A stretch of 64,000 bases of DNA from Zobellella iuensis (GCF_016746085.1 NZ_JAERTZ010000026.1:62001-126000); one strand, 5' to 3'; counted from the stretch's first letter, positions 25,687 through 35,768 are shown. Notes: a model not told the origin generated them from the sequence alone. Translations and numbers: made by a program.

Positions 25687-27411
25687 ATGACCATCAGCAC
25701 AGTGCTTACGCAGCCCCAGGATCTGGCTTTACTCGAACGTTCATGGCAACGCAGCCGCGACTACGGCCTGCTCCGGGCCGGCCGCACCGATCCCCGTTGC
25801 CTGGCGCCCTCGGCCCTGAACCAGAAACAACAGCAGCACGAGTTGCTGCTGCGCTACCTGCGCCACAGCCTGCCGCTGTTCGAGCAATTGCAGCAGGGCC
25901 GCCACTGCCGGCTGATCTTCTCCGATGCCGAGGGCACCATCCTCTTTACCAGCGGCGATCCCCACTTCGGCAGCAGGGCCCAGAAGATGGCCCTGGCCAG
26001 CGGCGCCAGCTGGCATGAGCAGAGCATGGGCACCAACGCCATCGGCACCGCCCTGAGCGAGCAAAAGGAAGTCTGCATCCTGGGCAACCAGCATTTTCTG
26101 GCCGCCAACCAGGGCATCAGCTGCAGCGCCAGCCCGGTGCTGTCGCCGAGCGGCGAGCTGCTGGGGGTGATCGACATCTCCAGCGAGGCCGGCGAGCACT
26201 GCCAGGACATGCTGCTCACCGCCCGGTTGCTGGCCCTGTCGGTAGAGAACGCCCTGGTGATGAACCACAGCGACACCCACTGGATCCTGAGCCTGGCCCC
26301 GGATGCGGGCAGCCTGCAGCAACCCTGGTCCGGCATCATCGCCCTGCGGGAAGACGGCCAGTTGCTCGGCGCCAACCGCAGCGCCCGCCACTGGCTGCCG
26401 GAGCTGGACCTTCCCGCCATGCTGAGCGATCTGCGCCAGGGCGAACTCACCCCCGTCGGCTCGGGGCTGGCCCTGCTGAGCCGCCAGCCCGGGCGACGCC
26501 CGGCCTCCCGCCCCGCGCCGGCGGCGGGTGCCGGCCTGGAGGCCACCGCCCTTAAGCTGATGGCCCGCTGCATTCCGCTGCTGATCCAGGGCGAAACCGG
26601 CACCGGCAAGGATCACCTGGTGCGCCGCCTGCACCGGCAGAGCGACCGGGCCCGGGGGCCGCTGGTGGCGGTGAACTGCGGCGCCCTGCCCGCCGAGCTG
26701 CTCGAAGCCGAGCTGTTCGGCTACCTGCCCGGCGCCTTCACCGGCGGCAGCCGTCAGGGCCGCCCCGGCTATGTCCGCGCCGCCCAGGGCGGCATCCTGT
26801 TCCTGGACGAGATCGGCGAGCTGCCGCTGGCGGCCCAGACCCGGCTGCTGCGGGTATTGCAGGAAAAGGCGGTGACCCCGCTCGGCAGCCATGCCCCCGA
26901 GCCGGTGGACTTTCAGCTGGTGGCGGCCAGCCACCGGGATCTGGCCGCCATGGTGACGGAGGGCGGTTTTCGCCAGGATCTGTACTTTCGGATGAACGGC
27001 TTTTCGCTGCGCCTGCCGCCGCTGCGGGACTATAAACACGACGACTTCGTGCGGCTGGTGCAGCAGCTGCTGGCGGAGCTGGAGGAAGAGGTCACGCTGG
27101 ACGAGGCCGCCCTGATGCGGCTCGGCGACTACAACTGGCCGGGCAATGTCCGCCAGCTGAAACAGGTGCTGGAAGTGGCGGCGGTGCTGGCCGACGGCGG
27201 CCGCATCACCCCGGCCCAGTTGCCCGAGTTGCCGAATTTCGAAGGGAATGCCAAGGCCGGCCCGGCCACGGGGGATTTAAAAGCCCATGGCGACAGATTG
27301 ATAGCACAGACCCTGGACGAGTGCGGCGGCAACGTCAGCGCCGCCGCCCGCCGCCTGGGGTTGAGCCGCACCACCCTCTACGCCCGGCTCAAGGCGCTGA
27401 AGGGCAACTAA
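25687..27411 (+). CDS. AcoR-like sigma-54-dependent activator
   Basis: 574 residues. A GAF sensor domain (about 70-195: [36 protein letters not shown]) is followed by an AAA+ domain with Walker A GETGTGKD (302-309) and Walker B LFLDE (371-375), then a Fis-type HTH ([21 protein letters not shown]). The sigma-54-contacting loop reads GAFTGG (349-354) rather than GAFTGA. AcoR-like proteins activate acetoin or alcohol/aldehyde catabolic genes; the divergent aldehyde dehydrogenase with its sigma-54 promoter is the likely target. Its TAA overlaps the stop codon of the convergent chemoreceptor gene (CTAA). Confidence 0.94.
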   Translation: MTISTVLTQPQDLALLERSWQRSRDYGLLRAGRTDPRCLAPSALNQKQQQHELLLRYLRHSLPLFEQLQQGRHCRLIFSDAEGTILFTSGDPHFGSRAQKMALASGASWHEQSMGTNAIGTALSEQKEVCILGNQHFLAANQGISCSASPVLSPSGELLGVIDISSEAGEHCQDMLLTARLLALSVENALVMNHSDTHWILSLAPDAGSLQQPWSGIIALREDGQLLGANRSARHWLPELDLPAMLSDLRQGELTPVGSGLALLSRQPGRRPASRPAPAAGAGLEATALKLMARCIPLLIQGETGTGKDHLVRRLHRQSDRARGPLVAVNCGALPAELLEAELFGYLPGAFTGGSRQGRPGYVRAAQGGILFLDEIGELPLAAQTRLLRVLQEKAVTPLGSHAPEPVDFQLVAASHRDLAAMVTEGGFRQDLYFRMNGFSLRLPPLRDYKHDDFVRLVQQLLAELEEEVTLDEAALMRLGDYNWPGNVRQLKQVLEVAAVLADGGRITPAQLPELPNFEGNAKAGPATGDLKAHGDRLIAQTLDECGGNVSAAARRLGLSRTTLYARLKALKGN

Positions 27412-28490
27412 ACCAGCACTTCCCGCTCCAGGGACGACAGGGCCCGCGCCACCTCCATGCTGGCGCTTTCCATCGCTTCCAGGCAGTCCAGCCCCTGTTG
27501 CTGGTTGCCGGCGGCAAAGGCCTGCAAGGCCCTGGCCCCCTCGCCGTGCACCCGCTTGTGGCTGGCCTCCAGGCTCTTGAACGCCTGCAGATGGCTGTAC
27601 AGCCTGGCACCGCGCCCCTCGTAATACCATTTGCCCAGCCGGCACTCGGTATGGCTGCTCACGCCCTGGCCGAACTGGCGTTGCTCGATACGCTGATAGA
27701 TATCGCTCTTCCATACCGCATGGTCCAGCTTCACCGCCTCCAGGAAGGCGGTGGCGGCGTTGCGCTGGATCACCAGCCGCATGCCCTCGGCGTGGGTCAG
27801 CACCTCGCGGGTGACTTCGTCGATCTGCTGGGCGGAGGCGGAAATCTCGTCGGTGCTCTCCAGCGACTGGCTGACCATGCTGTTGATGGCCTTGCTCTGT
27901 TCCAGCACCTGCTGCACCAGCTTGTTGATATTGCCGCTGGCCTCGTGGGCCTTGCCGGCCAGGGTGCGCACCTCGTCGGCCACCACCGCGAAACCCCGGC
28001 CCTGCTCGCCGGCCCGGGCCGCCTCGATGGCGGCGTTGAGCGCCAGCAGGTTGGTCTGCTCCGAGATTTCCTGGATCACCGACACGAAGTTGCTGATCTT
28101 GCCGGCGGTGTCGGTCAGCACCGCCGCGCTCTCGGCGCTGTGGCCCACCTCGCTGTTAATCGTCACCGAACGCTGCTTGAGCACATCGGTCGCCTGATAG
28201 GTGTGGGCAAAAACCCCTTCCATCTCGGTCAGCTTCTCCCGCTCATTCAGCAGGGCCTCGGCATTGGACACCATGCCCTCGCGAATGGCGGACAGCATGG
28301 CGGAGCCCTGCAGCACCACCTGTACCAGTCGATGGGCCAGCTGGTTTTCGGCCTTGAGTTCGCTCAGTTCGGCCTTGTAAGCCGACAGCTGGCTTTCCTT
28401 GGAAGACAGACGAGTTTCATAATCGGCAACCTGGGCCGCCAGTTGTTGCTCCAGTTGCTGTACCCGTTTTTTTACTTTGGTGCCGAACAT
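27408..28490 (-). CDS. Soluble chemoreceptor with C-terminal CZB zinc-binding domain
   Basis: 360 residues without membrane segments. An N-terminal coiled coil ([15 protein letters not shown] onward) leads into a short methyl-accepting signalling domain with [19 protein letters not shown] near residue 150. The C-terminal CZB domain shows its zinc ligands in [25 protein letters not shown] and SHKRVHGEG (His, His/Cys, His). CZB receptors bind zinc and respond to zinc or hypochlorous acid. The stop overlaps the convergent activator gene. It is distinct from the membrane receptor at 1-1753. Confidence 0.95.
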   Translation of the reverse strand: MFGTKVKKRVQQLEQQLAAQVADYETRLSSKESQLSAYKAELSELKAENQLAHRLVQVVLQGSAMLSAIREGMVSNAEALLNEREKLTEMEGVFAHTYQATDVLKQRSVTINSEVGHSAESAAVLTDTAGKISNFVSVIQEISEQTNLLALNAAIEAARAGEQGRGFAVVADEVRTLAGKAHEASGNINKLVQQVLEQSKAINSMVSQSLESTDEISASAQQIDEVTREVLTHAEGMRLVIQRNAATAFLEAVKLDHAVWKSDIYQRIEQRQFGQGVSSHTECRLGKWYYEGRGARLYSHLQAFKSLEASHKRVHGEGARALQAFAAGNQQQGLDCLEAMESASMEVARALSSLEREVLV

Positions 28491-28646
28491 GCTTAGCCTC
28501 TAAAAACCGCCGGATAGTCAGTCTATTAAGCACCACTTAGGTAGTAACCACAATATGAGTGAAGGGGAAACAGGGACTTTTTGGCGCTTATGTGAACCTG
28601 AGTGAAAAATGCCGGCAAAAACAGCAATAACCGCTGCGCAAGGCAT

Positions 28647-28673
28647 ACCGGGGCCGGCAGCAGCGGCCCCGGT
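28647..28673. repeat. GC hairpin after the L,D-transpeptidase gene
   Basis: ACCGGGGCC / GGCCCCGGT is a perfect 9-bp stem with a 9-base loop, three bases after the - strand stop. There is no T-run, so a rho-independent role is doubtful. Confidence 0.5.
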
Positions 28674-28675
28674 GC

Positions 28676-29377
28676 TCAGATATCCTCTTTGGGAAAGCGG
28701 GCAAACTCACGGGAAATATCCGCGTACAGCTCCACCGCCCACAGCGGCAGATGGGAAGCGAAGCCGTCCAGGGGCCGGCGGCGCGGATCGTGCGGGGCGA
28801 TGATCACCGACACCTGCTCGGTGCCGATGGCATTCACCAACACGAACAGCTCCTCGATGGCGATGTCGCCGACGGCCAGGCAACCGGTGGACTCGGCCTT
28901 GCCGTGGATAAAGATGCTGCCCCCCAGGTTGGAGCGGCCCTCCTTGCGGGCACGGACCAGATCGAAGGAATTGGGGTAGTTCAGCCCCATGGACAGGTGG
29001 AACTGGCTGTTGGGGTTGAGATGGGTGATGCGGTAGATGCCCTCGGGCACCTGCTTGTCCCCTTCCCTGAGTTTGGGGCCGGGGCCGCCGCTCGCCTTGC
29101 GGATGGGATAGCTGCGGATGAACTTGAAGTCGCCCTCGTTGCGGGCCCACAGCTCGAGTTCCTTTTCTTCCTTGGTGGCCAGCAGCACGATTTCCCTGGG
29201 CGGGTAGCTCACCTCGGCCCGCATGAAATGCGGCCGCATGCGGATTTCGGCCAGGGGACCGTAGGCGGCCAGCACGTTGTCGATGGTGCCGTGATAGGGC
29301 CCGGCGGCAGCCGGTGCAGGATTCACTAAAGCGGCCAAAAGCAGGGCTGAGACAGAAAATCCGTTTAAAAGACGCAT
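28676..29377 (-). CDS. Periplasmic L,D-transpeptidase (YkuD) family protein
   Basis: 233 residues. The signal peptide covers about residues 1-25 (ends PAPAAA). The YkuD catalytic motif is present as IFIHGKAESTGCLAVG, with His158 and Cys166. Other family marks are VPEGIYRITHLNPNSQFHLSMGLNYPNSFD. It belongs to the branch related to E. coli YafK/DpaA, whose members act on peptidoglycan or detach Braun-type lipoprotein, so either cross-linking or hydrolysis is possible. Confidence 0.92.
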   Translation of the reverse strand: MRLLNGFSVSALLLAALVNPAPAAAGPYHGTIDNVLAAYGPLAEIRMRPHFMRAEVSYPPREIVLLATKEEKELELWARNEGDFKFIRSYPIRKASGGPGPKLREGDKQVPEGIYRITHLNPNSQFHLSMGLNYPNSFDLVRARKEGRSNLGGSIFIHGKAESTGCLAVGDIAIEELFVLVNAIGTEQVSVIIAPHDPRRRPLDGFASHLPLWAVELYADISREFARFPKEDI

Positions 29378-29579
29378 AAGTGATGGATTGATCCGGTGTT
29401 GATACTATATATCAATGATAGCCTGAGCCGTGGCCGGTTGGAATCTGAAGCCACCAAAATAATCCCGAGCCCGGAACGGTCAGCCCCTGGCGCAGCGGTG
29501 CCGCCGGAGGGCGACAGGCCGTTGTGCCCCGCCGAGCCGGGCCCCACAATAAGGCTTTGGGCCCACCACCGAGAACGCC

Positions 29580-30146
29580 ATGACCAAGGCCAGCCTCTTA
29601 CTGCCGATACTGCTGCTCACCGGCTGCACCGCCATGGAGCTGCCTTTCACCCCGGGCAACCAACAGCAACGCGTTTCGTCCGGCACGCCGGGCATCGCCG
29701 TCAGCCGGACCCAACCGCCCCGACTCGAGAGCATCTCCTTCCTGTCGGAACGCGCCTTTGTCCCCACCCGGGCCCAGGGCTGCATCACCGAACTGATCCC
29801 ACCGGCCGGGGAGGACGCCGAGGTGATCCGGTACCTGGGGGAAGATGTGCTCAACGCCGGCGGCGAGATTGCCGCCACCGGCAGCCAGTGGGGCATTATC
29901 CCGAGCCAATACCACATTCGCTTCCAGCTCAGCGCCCTGGCCCACCATAACGGTACCACCTACGGCTTCAACCGGATAAGCCTGGCCCAGGAGGACGCCT
30001 GGGGCCTGAATAACCACGACTTCGAACCCCTGCCCCCTTCGGGAGCCCGCACCCAGAAGGTATATAACGAACTGCAGGCCCTGTACCGGCGGCTGGATGA
30101 GTGCCTGGCGGAGCCAAGCTCCGCCAGGCATCGCAAGGATACATGA
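29580..30146 (+). CDS. Putative lipoprotein of unknown function
   Basis: 188 residues. The signal peptide ends in LLTGC (Cys16), so a lipid-anchored protein is likely. The mature part (ISFLSERAFVPTRAQGCITELIPPAGEDAEVIRYLGEDVLNAGGEIAATGSQWG...) shows no domain I recognise. A 12-bp perfect hairpin (30102-30130) lies in the last codons. No clear ribosome site; ATG at 29580 is the first in frame. The gap 29378-29579 upstream shows no gene. Confidence 0.65.
   Translation: MTKASLLLPILLLTGCTAMELPFTPGNQQQRVSSGTPGIAVSRTQPPRLESISFLSERAFVPTRAQGCITELIPPAGEDAEVIRYLGEDVLNAGGEIAATGSQWGIIPSQYHIRFQLSALAHHNGTTYGFNRISLAQEDAWGLNNHDFEPLPPSGARTQKVYNELQALYRRLDECLAEPSSARHRKDT
30102..30130. repeat. 12-bp perfect hairpin between lipoprotein gene and tRNA-Leu
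   Basis: TGCCTGGCGGAG, loop CCAAG, CTCCGCCAGGCA. It lies in the 3' coding end of the lipoprotein gene and downstream of tRNA-Leu on the other strand. No T-run follows on either side. The arms resemble the terminal stem of 5S rRNA (TGCCTGGCGG.../...GCCAGGCAT). Confidence 0.6.
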
Positions 30147-30177
30147 TCAGATGATTTGGTAAGTGCTTGATTTTTAA

Positions 30178-30264
30178 TGGTGCCCGGAGCCGGACTTGAA
30201 CCGGCACGCTGTTACCAGCGAGGGATTTTAAATCCCTTGTGTCTACCGATTTCACCATCCGGGC
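30178..30264 (-). tRNA. tRNA-Leu (anticodon TAA)
   Basis: 87 bases including the encoded CCA. The acceptor GCCCGGA pairs with TCCGGGC, the anticodon stem reads AGGGATTTAAAATCCCT with TAA in the loop, a long variable arm follows, and the T arm has GGTTCAAGTCC. It corresponds to E. coli leuZ by position after tRNA-Cys. Confidence 0.97.
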
Positions 30265-30284
30265 GTAGACGTTTTGAGGAAAGA

Positions 30285-30358
30285 TGGAGGCGCGTAGCGG
30301 AGTCGAACCGCTCTAAACGGATTTGCAATCCGCTGCATAACCGCTTTGCTAACGCGCC
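30285..30358 (-). tRNA. tRNA-Cys (anticodon GCA)
   Basis: 74 bases with encoded CCA. The acceptor GGCGCGT pairs with the 3' ACGCGCC, the anticodon loop is TTGCAAA with GCA, and the T arm has GGTTCGACTCC. It lies between pgsA and tRNA-Leu as in E. coli (cysT), but no tRNA-Gly precedes it here. Confidence 0.97.
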
Positions 30359-30491
30359 GAAAGAGGTCATTTAGATGAGTGAGCATTCTAATGGCCAGGC
30401 TCTGCCAGTCAACTTTAATCTGTCGCCTTTGGACTGTTCGCACATTTTTTATGCGTAAATATCTGTTTTGGTACGCCATCCACAGGGTCCA

Positions 30492-30533
30492 TCAAGCTGA
30501 CCGCGTCACGCCGACCGCGTCAAGCTGACCGCG
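30492..30533. repeat. Three tandem 14-bp units at the pgsA 3' end
   Basis: TCAAGCTGACCGCG, TCACGCCGACCGCG and TCAAGCTGACCGCG stand head to tail, with the start of a fourth. The unit nearest pgsA contributes its last codons (LTRSA) and the TGA stop. Confidence 0.8.
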
Positions 30534-31068
30534 TCAAATCGCCCCAGGCGGCTTTCAGGTAGTCGTAGGCCGAAAACAGGGTCAGGCCGGTGGCCACGTA
30601 CAGCAGCAGGTAGCTGCCCCAGATCATGTAAATGCTCTGCTGCCAGATAAGGCCGATCAGGGCCAGCATCTGGATGGTGGTCTTCCATTTTCCGATCCAG
30701 CTTACCGCCACCTGTGAACGCTGGCCTATTTCCGCCATCCATTCGCGCAGAGCCGAGATAATGATCTCCCGCCCTATCATGATCATGGCGGGAATGGTCA
30801 CCAGGGGGCTGCTGTAGTCCTCGACTATCAGTACCAGGGCGGCGGCCACCATCACCTTGTCGGCCACCGGATCGAGGAAGGCGCCGAAGGGCGTGCTCTG
30901 CTCCAGCTGGCGAGCCAGGAAACCATCGAACCAGTCGGTCACCGCCGCCAGGGTAAATACCGCCGCGGCCCAGAAGTAGGCCCAGTCGAACGGCAAATAG
31001 AAGAGTACGATAAATACCGGTATCAGCAGTATGCGGAAAAAAGTCAGGGAATTAGGGACGTTTATCAT
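30520..31068 (-). CDS. pgsA: CDP-diacylglycerol-glycerol-3-phosphate 3-phosphatidyltransferase
   Basis: 182 residues, inner-membrane enzyme of phosphatidylglycerol synthesis. The CDP-alcohol phosphotransferase signature D-x2-DG-x2-AR-x8-G-x3-D-x3-D is seen in [10 protein letters not shown] and [14 protein letters not shown]. About five hydrophobic helices follow. It lies 49 bases downstream of uvrC and before tRNA-Cys/tRNA-Leu, the enteric order. The last five residues come from a tandem repeat unit. Confidence 0.97.
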   Translation of the reverse strand: MINVPNSLTFFRILLIPVFIVLFYLPFDWAYFWAAAVFTLAAVTDWFDGFLARQLEQSTPFGAFLDPVADKVMVAAALVLIVEDYSSPLVTIPAMIMIGREIIISALREWMAEIGQRSQVAVSWIGKWKTTIQMLALIGLIWQQSIYMIWGSYLLLYVATGLTLFSAYDYLKAAWGDLTRSA

Positions 31069-31117
31069 TGTTATTCAAGCCATGGGGATAATGCCGTTAC
31101 ATGGTGCATGATGAACT

Positions 31118-32947
31118 TCAGTGATGCAATGCATCATGTATTTTTTCTGCCAGCGCCAGGCTGATGCCCGGCACCTTGGCCAGTTCGTCCACGCTGGCCC
31201 GCTGCACCTCCTGGATGCCTCCCAGATACTTCAGCAGCGCCTGCCGCCGCTTGGCCCCGATGCCGGGAATGGACTCCAGGGTACTGGTGGTACGCGCCTT
31301 GCCGCGCTGGGCGCGGTGGCCGGTAATGGCGAAACGATGGGATTCATCGCGAATGTGCTGGATCAGGTGCAGCGCCGGCAGATCGGCGGGCAGGTGCCGT
31401 TCCTCATGGCTGCCGCCCATGATGAGCGTCTCCAGCCCCGGCTTGCGGGTCACGCCCTTGGCCACGCCCACCAGCAAGGGCTTGCGCGGGCTGTCGGCCA
31501 GCTCCCGGGCCAGCACGTCCTCGGCCCTCGCCAGTTGCCCCAGGCCGCCGTCGATAAACAAAACATCGGGCAGCTTGTCCGTATCGGCCTGGTGAAAACG
31601 CCGGCTCAGGGCCTGCTCCATGGCGGCGTAGTCATCGCCGGGGGTGATGCCGCCGATGTTGAAGCGGCGGTATTCACTCTTCAAGGGCCCTTCCTGGTTG
31701 AACACCACGCAGGAAGCCACGGTTTTCTCGCCCATGGTATGGGAGATGTCGAAACATTCCATGCGGGCAATGGGTCCGGTGGCCAGCACCTCTTCCAGTT
31801 GCAGCAGGCGTTGGCGCAGGGTGCTCTTGTGGGCCAGCCGGCTGGCCAGTGCCGTCTGGGCATTGGTCCGGGCCAGCTTGATGAAACGGGCCCGTTCGGC
31901 GCGCAGGCGGCTGCGCAGCTTTACCCGCCGGCCGTAATGCTGGCTCAGGGTCTCGCTTAACAGCTCCTCATCGGGCAGGCTGCGGTCGAGCAGGATCTCG
32001 GCGGGCGCTTCCCGGCCGCCGATGCCGGAGAGATAAAACTGCAGCACGAAGCTCTGCAGTATTTCTTGTGCATCCGTGTCCGGCGGCATCTTGGGGAAAT
32101 AGCTGCGGCTGCCCAGCACCTTGCCCTGGCGGATGAACAGCACCTGCACGCAGGCCAGGCTGCGTTCCAGCGCCAGGCCGATCACGTCCAGATCGTCCAG
32201 CACGTTGCCGCTCACGAACTGCTGCTCCTGCACCCGGCGCAAAGCCTGCAACTGATCCCGGAAGCGGGCCGCGTCCTCGAAACGCAGCGCCTGGCTGGCC
32301 TGCTCCATGCTGTCCGCCAGATCGGCCAGCACCTGCTGGTTCTTGCCCTGCAGAAACAGCCGCGCCAGCTGCAGCTGGTGGGCGTACTCCTCGTCGCTCA
32401 CCAGGCCGGCCACACAGGGGCCGGCGCAGCGCTTCAGCTGGTACATCAGGCAGGGCCGGGAGCGGTTGGCGTAAACGCTGTCTTCGCACTGGCGCACCGG
32501 AAACAGCTTCTGCATCAGGTGCAGGCTCTCGCGTACCGCCACGCCGCTGGGATAGGGGCCGAAATACTCGCCCTTGAGTTTGCGCTGGCCCCGGTGGAGG
32601 CCGATGCGCGGGTGGCGATGATCGGTGATGATGATGTAGGGATAGGACTTGTCATCCCGCAGCAGCACATTGTAACGGGGCAGATGCTGCTTGATCAGGT
32701 TGTGCTCGAGGATCAGCGCCTCGGTTTCGGTATGGGTCACAGTGACCTGCACATCCTGGATCTGGCGGACCAGGGCACGGGTCTTCTCGCCGCTGACATG
32801 GGTGCGAAAGTAGGAAGACAGCCGTTTCTTCAGGTTTTTGGCCTTGCCTACATAGATAACCTCCCCGGCGCCGTCATACATCAGATACACGCCGGGTTGT
32901 TCGGTCACCACCCTGAGGAAGGCCTTGGCATCAAAGCTCTGGCTCAT
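31118..32947 (-). CDS. uvrC: Excinuclease ABC subunit C
   Basis: 609 residues, the usual length. It makes both incisions in nucleotide-excision repair. The N-terminal GIY-YIG domain has [20 protein letters not shown] (19-38). A Cys group follows ([22 protein letters not shown]) that in UvrC carries an Fe-S cluster. A UVR motif, the RNase-H-like domain ([11 protein letters not shown]) and the C-terminal HhH pair ([19 protein letters not shown]) complete it. It is six bases after uvrY, so co-transcribed. Confidence 0.99.
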   Translation of the reverse strand: MSQSFDAKAFLRVVTEQPGVYLMYDGAGEVIYVGKAKNLKKRLSSYFRTHVSGEKTRALVRQIQDVQVTVTHTETEALILEHNLIKQHLPRYNVLLRDDKSYPYIIITDHRHPRIGLHRGQRKLKGEYFGPYPSGVAVRESLHLMQKLFPVRQCEDSVYANRSRPCLMYQLKRCAGPCVAGLVSDEEYAHQLQLARLFLQGKNQQVLADLADSMEQASQALRFEDAARFRDQLQALRRVQEQQFVSGNVLDDLDVIGLALERSLACVQVLFIRQGKVLGSRSYFPKMPPDTDAQEILQSFVLQFYLSGIGGREAPAEILLDRSLPDEELLSETLSQHYGRRVKLRSRLRAERARFIKLARTNAQTALASRLAHKSTLRQRLLQLEEVLATGPIARMECFDISHTMGEKTVASCVVFNQEGPLKSEYRRFNIGGITPGDDYAAMEQALSRRFHQADTDKLPDVLFIDGGLGQLARAEDVLARELADSPRKPLLVGVAKGVTRKPGLETLIMGGSHEERHLPADLPALHLIQHIRDESHRFAITGHRAQRGKARTTSTLESIPGIGAKRRQALLKYLGGIQEVQRASVDELAKVPGISLALAEKIHDALHH

Positions 32948-32953
32948 CGGCCG

Positions 32954-33595
32954 TCAGATTTTTTCCGCATCCAGCATGCCGTAACGGATCGCCAGATGGG
33001 TCAGCTCCACGTCGCCGTTGATATTGAGCTTGCTGAACAGCCGATAACGGTAACTGTTGACCGTTTTCGGGCTCAAGTTGAGCTGCTCGGAAATATCGGT
33101 GACCCGCTGCCCCTTGGTGATCATCAGCATGATCTGCAGCTCCCGTTCGGACAGCTGCTTGAAGGGATTTTCCTCGTTGGAAAACTGGCTCAGCGCCATG
33201 CGCTGGGCAATTTCCGGCGAAATGTAACGCTGTCCGCTGTGGACCAGGCGAATGGCGTTGATCATTTCCTCCGGCCCCGCCCCCTTGGTCAGGTAGCCTG
33301 AGGCCCCCGCCTGCATCACCTTGGTGGGAAACGGATTTTCGGTGTGGATGGTCAGGACGATGATTTTCACATCCGGGCTGAAGCGCAAAATCTTGCGGGT
33401 GGCCTCGAGGCCGCCGATGCCCGGCATGTTCATGTCCATCAATACGACGTCCGGGTGCTGTTCACGACACCATTGCACGGCTTCCTCACCGCTCTTGGCC
33501 TCGCCTACCACCTTCATTCCTTTGACGTCTTCTAGAATGCGTCGGATCCCTGTGCGCACTAACTCATGGTCATCAACCAGGAATACGTTAATCAA
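32954..33595 (-). CDS. uvrY: Response regulator UvrY (GacA/SirA family)
   Basis: 213 residues. A receiver domain with acidic pocket FLVDDHE and phospho-acceptor Asp54 in VLMDMNMPG, then a LuxR-type HTH (LSERELQIMLMITKGQRVTDISEQLNLSPKTVNSYRYRL). In this lineage it pairs with the sensor BarA and drives CsrB-type small RNAs; the sensor is not in this window. It heads the uvrY-uvrC-pgsA group. The 208 bases upstream hold the promoter region and the ppiD terminator but no gene. Confidence 0.97.
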   Translation of the reverse strand: MINVFLVDDHELVRTGIRRILEDVKGMKVVGEAKSGEEAVQWCREQHPDVVLMDMNMPGIGGLEATRKILRFSPDVKIIVLTIHTENPFPTKVMQAGASGYLTKGAGPEEMINAIRLVHSGQRYISPEIAQRMALSQFSNEENPFKQLSERELQIMLMITKGQRVTDISEQLNLSPKTVNSYRYRLFSKLNINGDVELTHLAIRYGMLDAEKI

Positions 33596-33776
33596 AGTTG
33601 TTCTCCGACTGCGTTAACCTGCTCAGCATATAACACTTTACCCAAGGATGGCATCATAGCGGAGATGCTGGCGGAAAAAAACGCTCGCCAACAACCCGCA
33701 CACTTTATTATCAAATCAAATACATATTGGCAACACAAGCGCGGCTTGCCAAGCCAGGATATTTCAAAAATGAGAC

Positions 33777-33797
33777 AAAAGGCGCCGAAGCGCCTTT
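33777..33797 (-). terminator. Intrinsic terminator of ppiD
   Basis: AAAAGGCGC, loop CGAA, GCGCCTTT, immediately after the ppiD stop on the - strand. A short T-rich tract (TTTTGTCTCATTTTT) follows on that strand. Confidence 0.8.
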
Positions 33798-33803
33798 GGG
33801 TGA

Positions 33804-35699
33804 TCAGAAGTTGTCGGTCTGGGCCGACAGCCGGCGATATTCGATCTTGCCCGCCGCCTTGAGCGCCTCGATCAGGCTCTGGTATTCCCGTTGTCCCAGC
33901 ATCCCGCTCTGTCCCTCCCGGATCTGGGACAGTAGCTCTGAGGTGTCTTCCGGCGTGGTCACTCCGTTCAGCTTGAGCACCAGCTGATCGCCGCCGGCCA
34001 ACGCCAGGCTGCGCAGGCTCGGTTGCTCGGCCGGGGCCGGCATGGCGAAGAGGGCATCCAGCAGGACCGGCTCTTCCTCGCTCTCGCGGGTCAGGCCATT
34101 CAGCTCGGTCACCGCCAGGCCATGCTGCGCCAGCCAGCCCTGCTGTTCACCGCGGGACCAGGCTTGCTGCAACTGGGTCGCGGCCTCGGTGGCCAGCTCC
34201 CTCGCCTTGGCGGCCAAGGCCAGCTCCCGGGCCTGTTCACGTACCTCGGCGAAGTCGCGTACCGCGGCGGGCCTGTGCTCGGTCACATGGATGACGACGG
34301 CTCTGTTGCTGCCCAGCTCGATCAGATCCGAGTTTACTCCCTGCTCACGCAAGCGCGCGGAAAAGGCCTGGGCCAACACCCGCGGATCATTGATCTCAGC
34401 CGGCGCGTCCTGGGTGGAGAAGTAGTCGGTCGATTTGACGTCCAGTCCCAGCTCCTGGGCTGCGATGTCGAGCGAGTCGGGAAACTCGAAGGCCAGCTCG
34501 GCCAGGCGTTGCTCCTGAGCGTAGAAGGCATTGGCCGCATCTTCCCGCGCCAGGCGCTCGACGATGCTGTCGCGAACCTCTGCCAATGCTCTGGTCTCGG
34601 CCGGGCGTCGCTCCAGCAGGGTAATCAGGTGCAGACCGAACTCGCTCTCCACCATCCCGGACACCTCACCCACCTCGTTCAGGGCGAAGGCCGCCTCATC
34701 AAAGGCCGGGTCCATGGTGCCCTGCTCCATCCATTCCAGGGCGCCGCCATCGGCGCCGGAGAAGACGTCGTCCGACTCGGTGCGAGCCAGTTCGGCAAAC
34801 GCTTCTCCGGCGGCAAGGCGCTCGGCGATGGTCTGGATCTTCTGCTCGGCATCGGCGCCCTTGTTGACCATGATATGTGCTACCCGGCGCTGTTCAGCCC
34901 GGGTATAGGCGGCCAGGTTGGCCCTGTAGTAGTCCTCGACCGCCTGCTCGGCGACGCCGGCCACCGACGCCACACCCGCATCCAGCAGCACATAATTGAT
35001 CTTGACCTGCTCGGGCCGCAAGAACTGCTGCGACTGTTGCTGATAGTAAGCTTCTATCTCTTCGTCGCTGGGTTCGGCACGAGTGCTGAAATCAGCCAGC
35101 GGCAGGCGCACATATTCTGCATCCCGTTGCTGGCGGCTCAGGCGATCCAGCCAGCCCGCTTCGGTTTCCAGGGTAAAGCTGGAACCGACCAGGGCATTGA
35201 GCAGCATCTGCCGGCTCAGATCCTGGCGCACGCTGTCGCGCAGCTGCTCGGGGCTGAGCCCGCTGCGGGCCAGCAGTTGCTGGTAGCGCTCGTTGCTGAA
35301 ACGGCCGTCCTGCTGGAATTCAGGCAGGCTGCGAATGGCGTTGCGCACCTGTTCATCGCTGGCGCGCAGTTTCAGCTCCTGTACCTTCTGATCGAGCAGG
35401 CGCTGCTCCACCATCTGCTCCAGCACCGAGCGGCGGATCTGCTCCACGTAGGCGGGATCACCCAACAACTGGCTGAACTGGGGCCCCAGCTGGGCTTCCA
35501 GACGGGCACGCTCGTTGCGATAGGCGTTCTCCAGCGCCTGGGCACTGATTTCGTCACCGTTGACCACGGCCGCCACTTCCACCACCGGCCGGGTGACATA
35601 GCTGCCCACCCCGGCCAGGGCAAAGGACAGAATGATCAATCCCAGTATGATCTTGGAGGTGGTACCCTGGGCACCCGCCCTTAACTTGTCAAAAAACAT
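33804..35699 (-). CDS. ppiD: Periplasmic folding chaperone PpiD
   Basis: 631 residues. One N-terminal membrane anchor (IILGLIILSFALAGVGSYV, about 16-34) leaves a large periplasmic part: a SurA-like N domain (AQALENAYRNERARLEAQ, LLDQKVQELKLRASDEQVR) and a PpiC parvulin domain near residues 265-360 (RRVAHIMVNKG, FAELARTESDDVFSGADGGALEWM). PpiD binds substrates leaving the SecYEG translocon. It is downstream of hupB, the standard enteric order. Confidence 0.97.
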   Translation of the reverse strand: MFFDKLRAGAQGTTSKIILGLIILSFALAGVGSYVTRPVVEVAAVVNGDEISAQALENAYRNERARLEAQLGPQFSQLLGDPAYVEQIRRSVLEQMVEQRLLDQKVQELKLRASDEQVRNAIRSLPEFQQDGRFSNERYQQLLARSGLSPEQLRDSVRQDLSRQMLLNALVGSSFTLETEAGWLDRLSRQQRDAEYVRLPLADFSTRAEPSDEEIEAYYQQQSQQFLRPEQVKINYVLLDAGVASVAGVAEQAVEDYYRANLAAYTRAEQRRVAHIMVNKGADAEQKIQTIAERLAAGEAFAELARTESDDVFSGADGGALEWMEQGTMDPAFDEAAFALNEVGEVSGMVESEFGLHLITLLERRPAETRALAEVRDSIVERLAREDAANAFYAQEQRLAELAFEFPDSLDIAAQELGLDVKSTDYFSTQDAPAEINDPRVLAQAFSARLREQGVNSDLIELGSNRAVVIHVTEHRPAAVRDFAEVREQARELALAAKARELATEAATQLQQAWSRGEQQGWLAQHGLAVTELNGLTRESEEEPVLLDALFAMPAPAEQPSLRSLALAGGDQLVLKLNGVTTPEDTSELLSQIREGQSGMLGQREYQSLIEALKAAGKIEYRRLSAQTDNF

Positions 35700-35750
35700 A
35701 AGTTGTCGTTACTCCCGATAGACGGCGGCGCCGTCTTGTCCGAAAAAAAA

Positions 35751-35768
35751 GCGCACCCTGTGATGCGC
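35751..35768 (-). terminator. Intrinsic terminator of hupB
   Basis: GCGCA, eight-base loop, TGCGC, then TTTTTTTT on the - strand, between hupB and ppiD. Confidence 0.8.

Noticed and set aside
28647-28673. Rho-independent terminator of the L,D-transpeptidase gene
   Set aside because: The stem is strong but no T-run follows on either strand, so I list it only as a hairpin.
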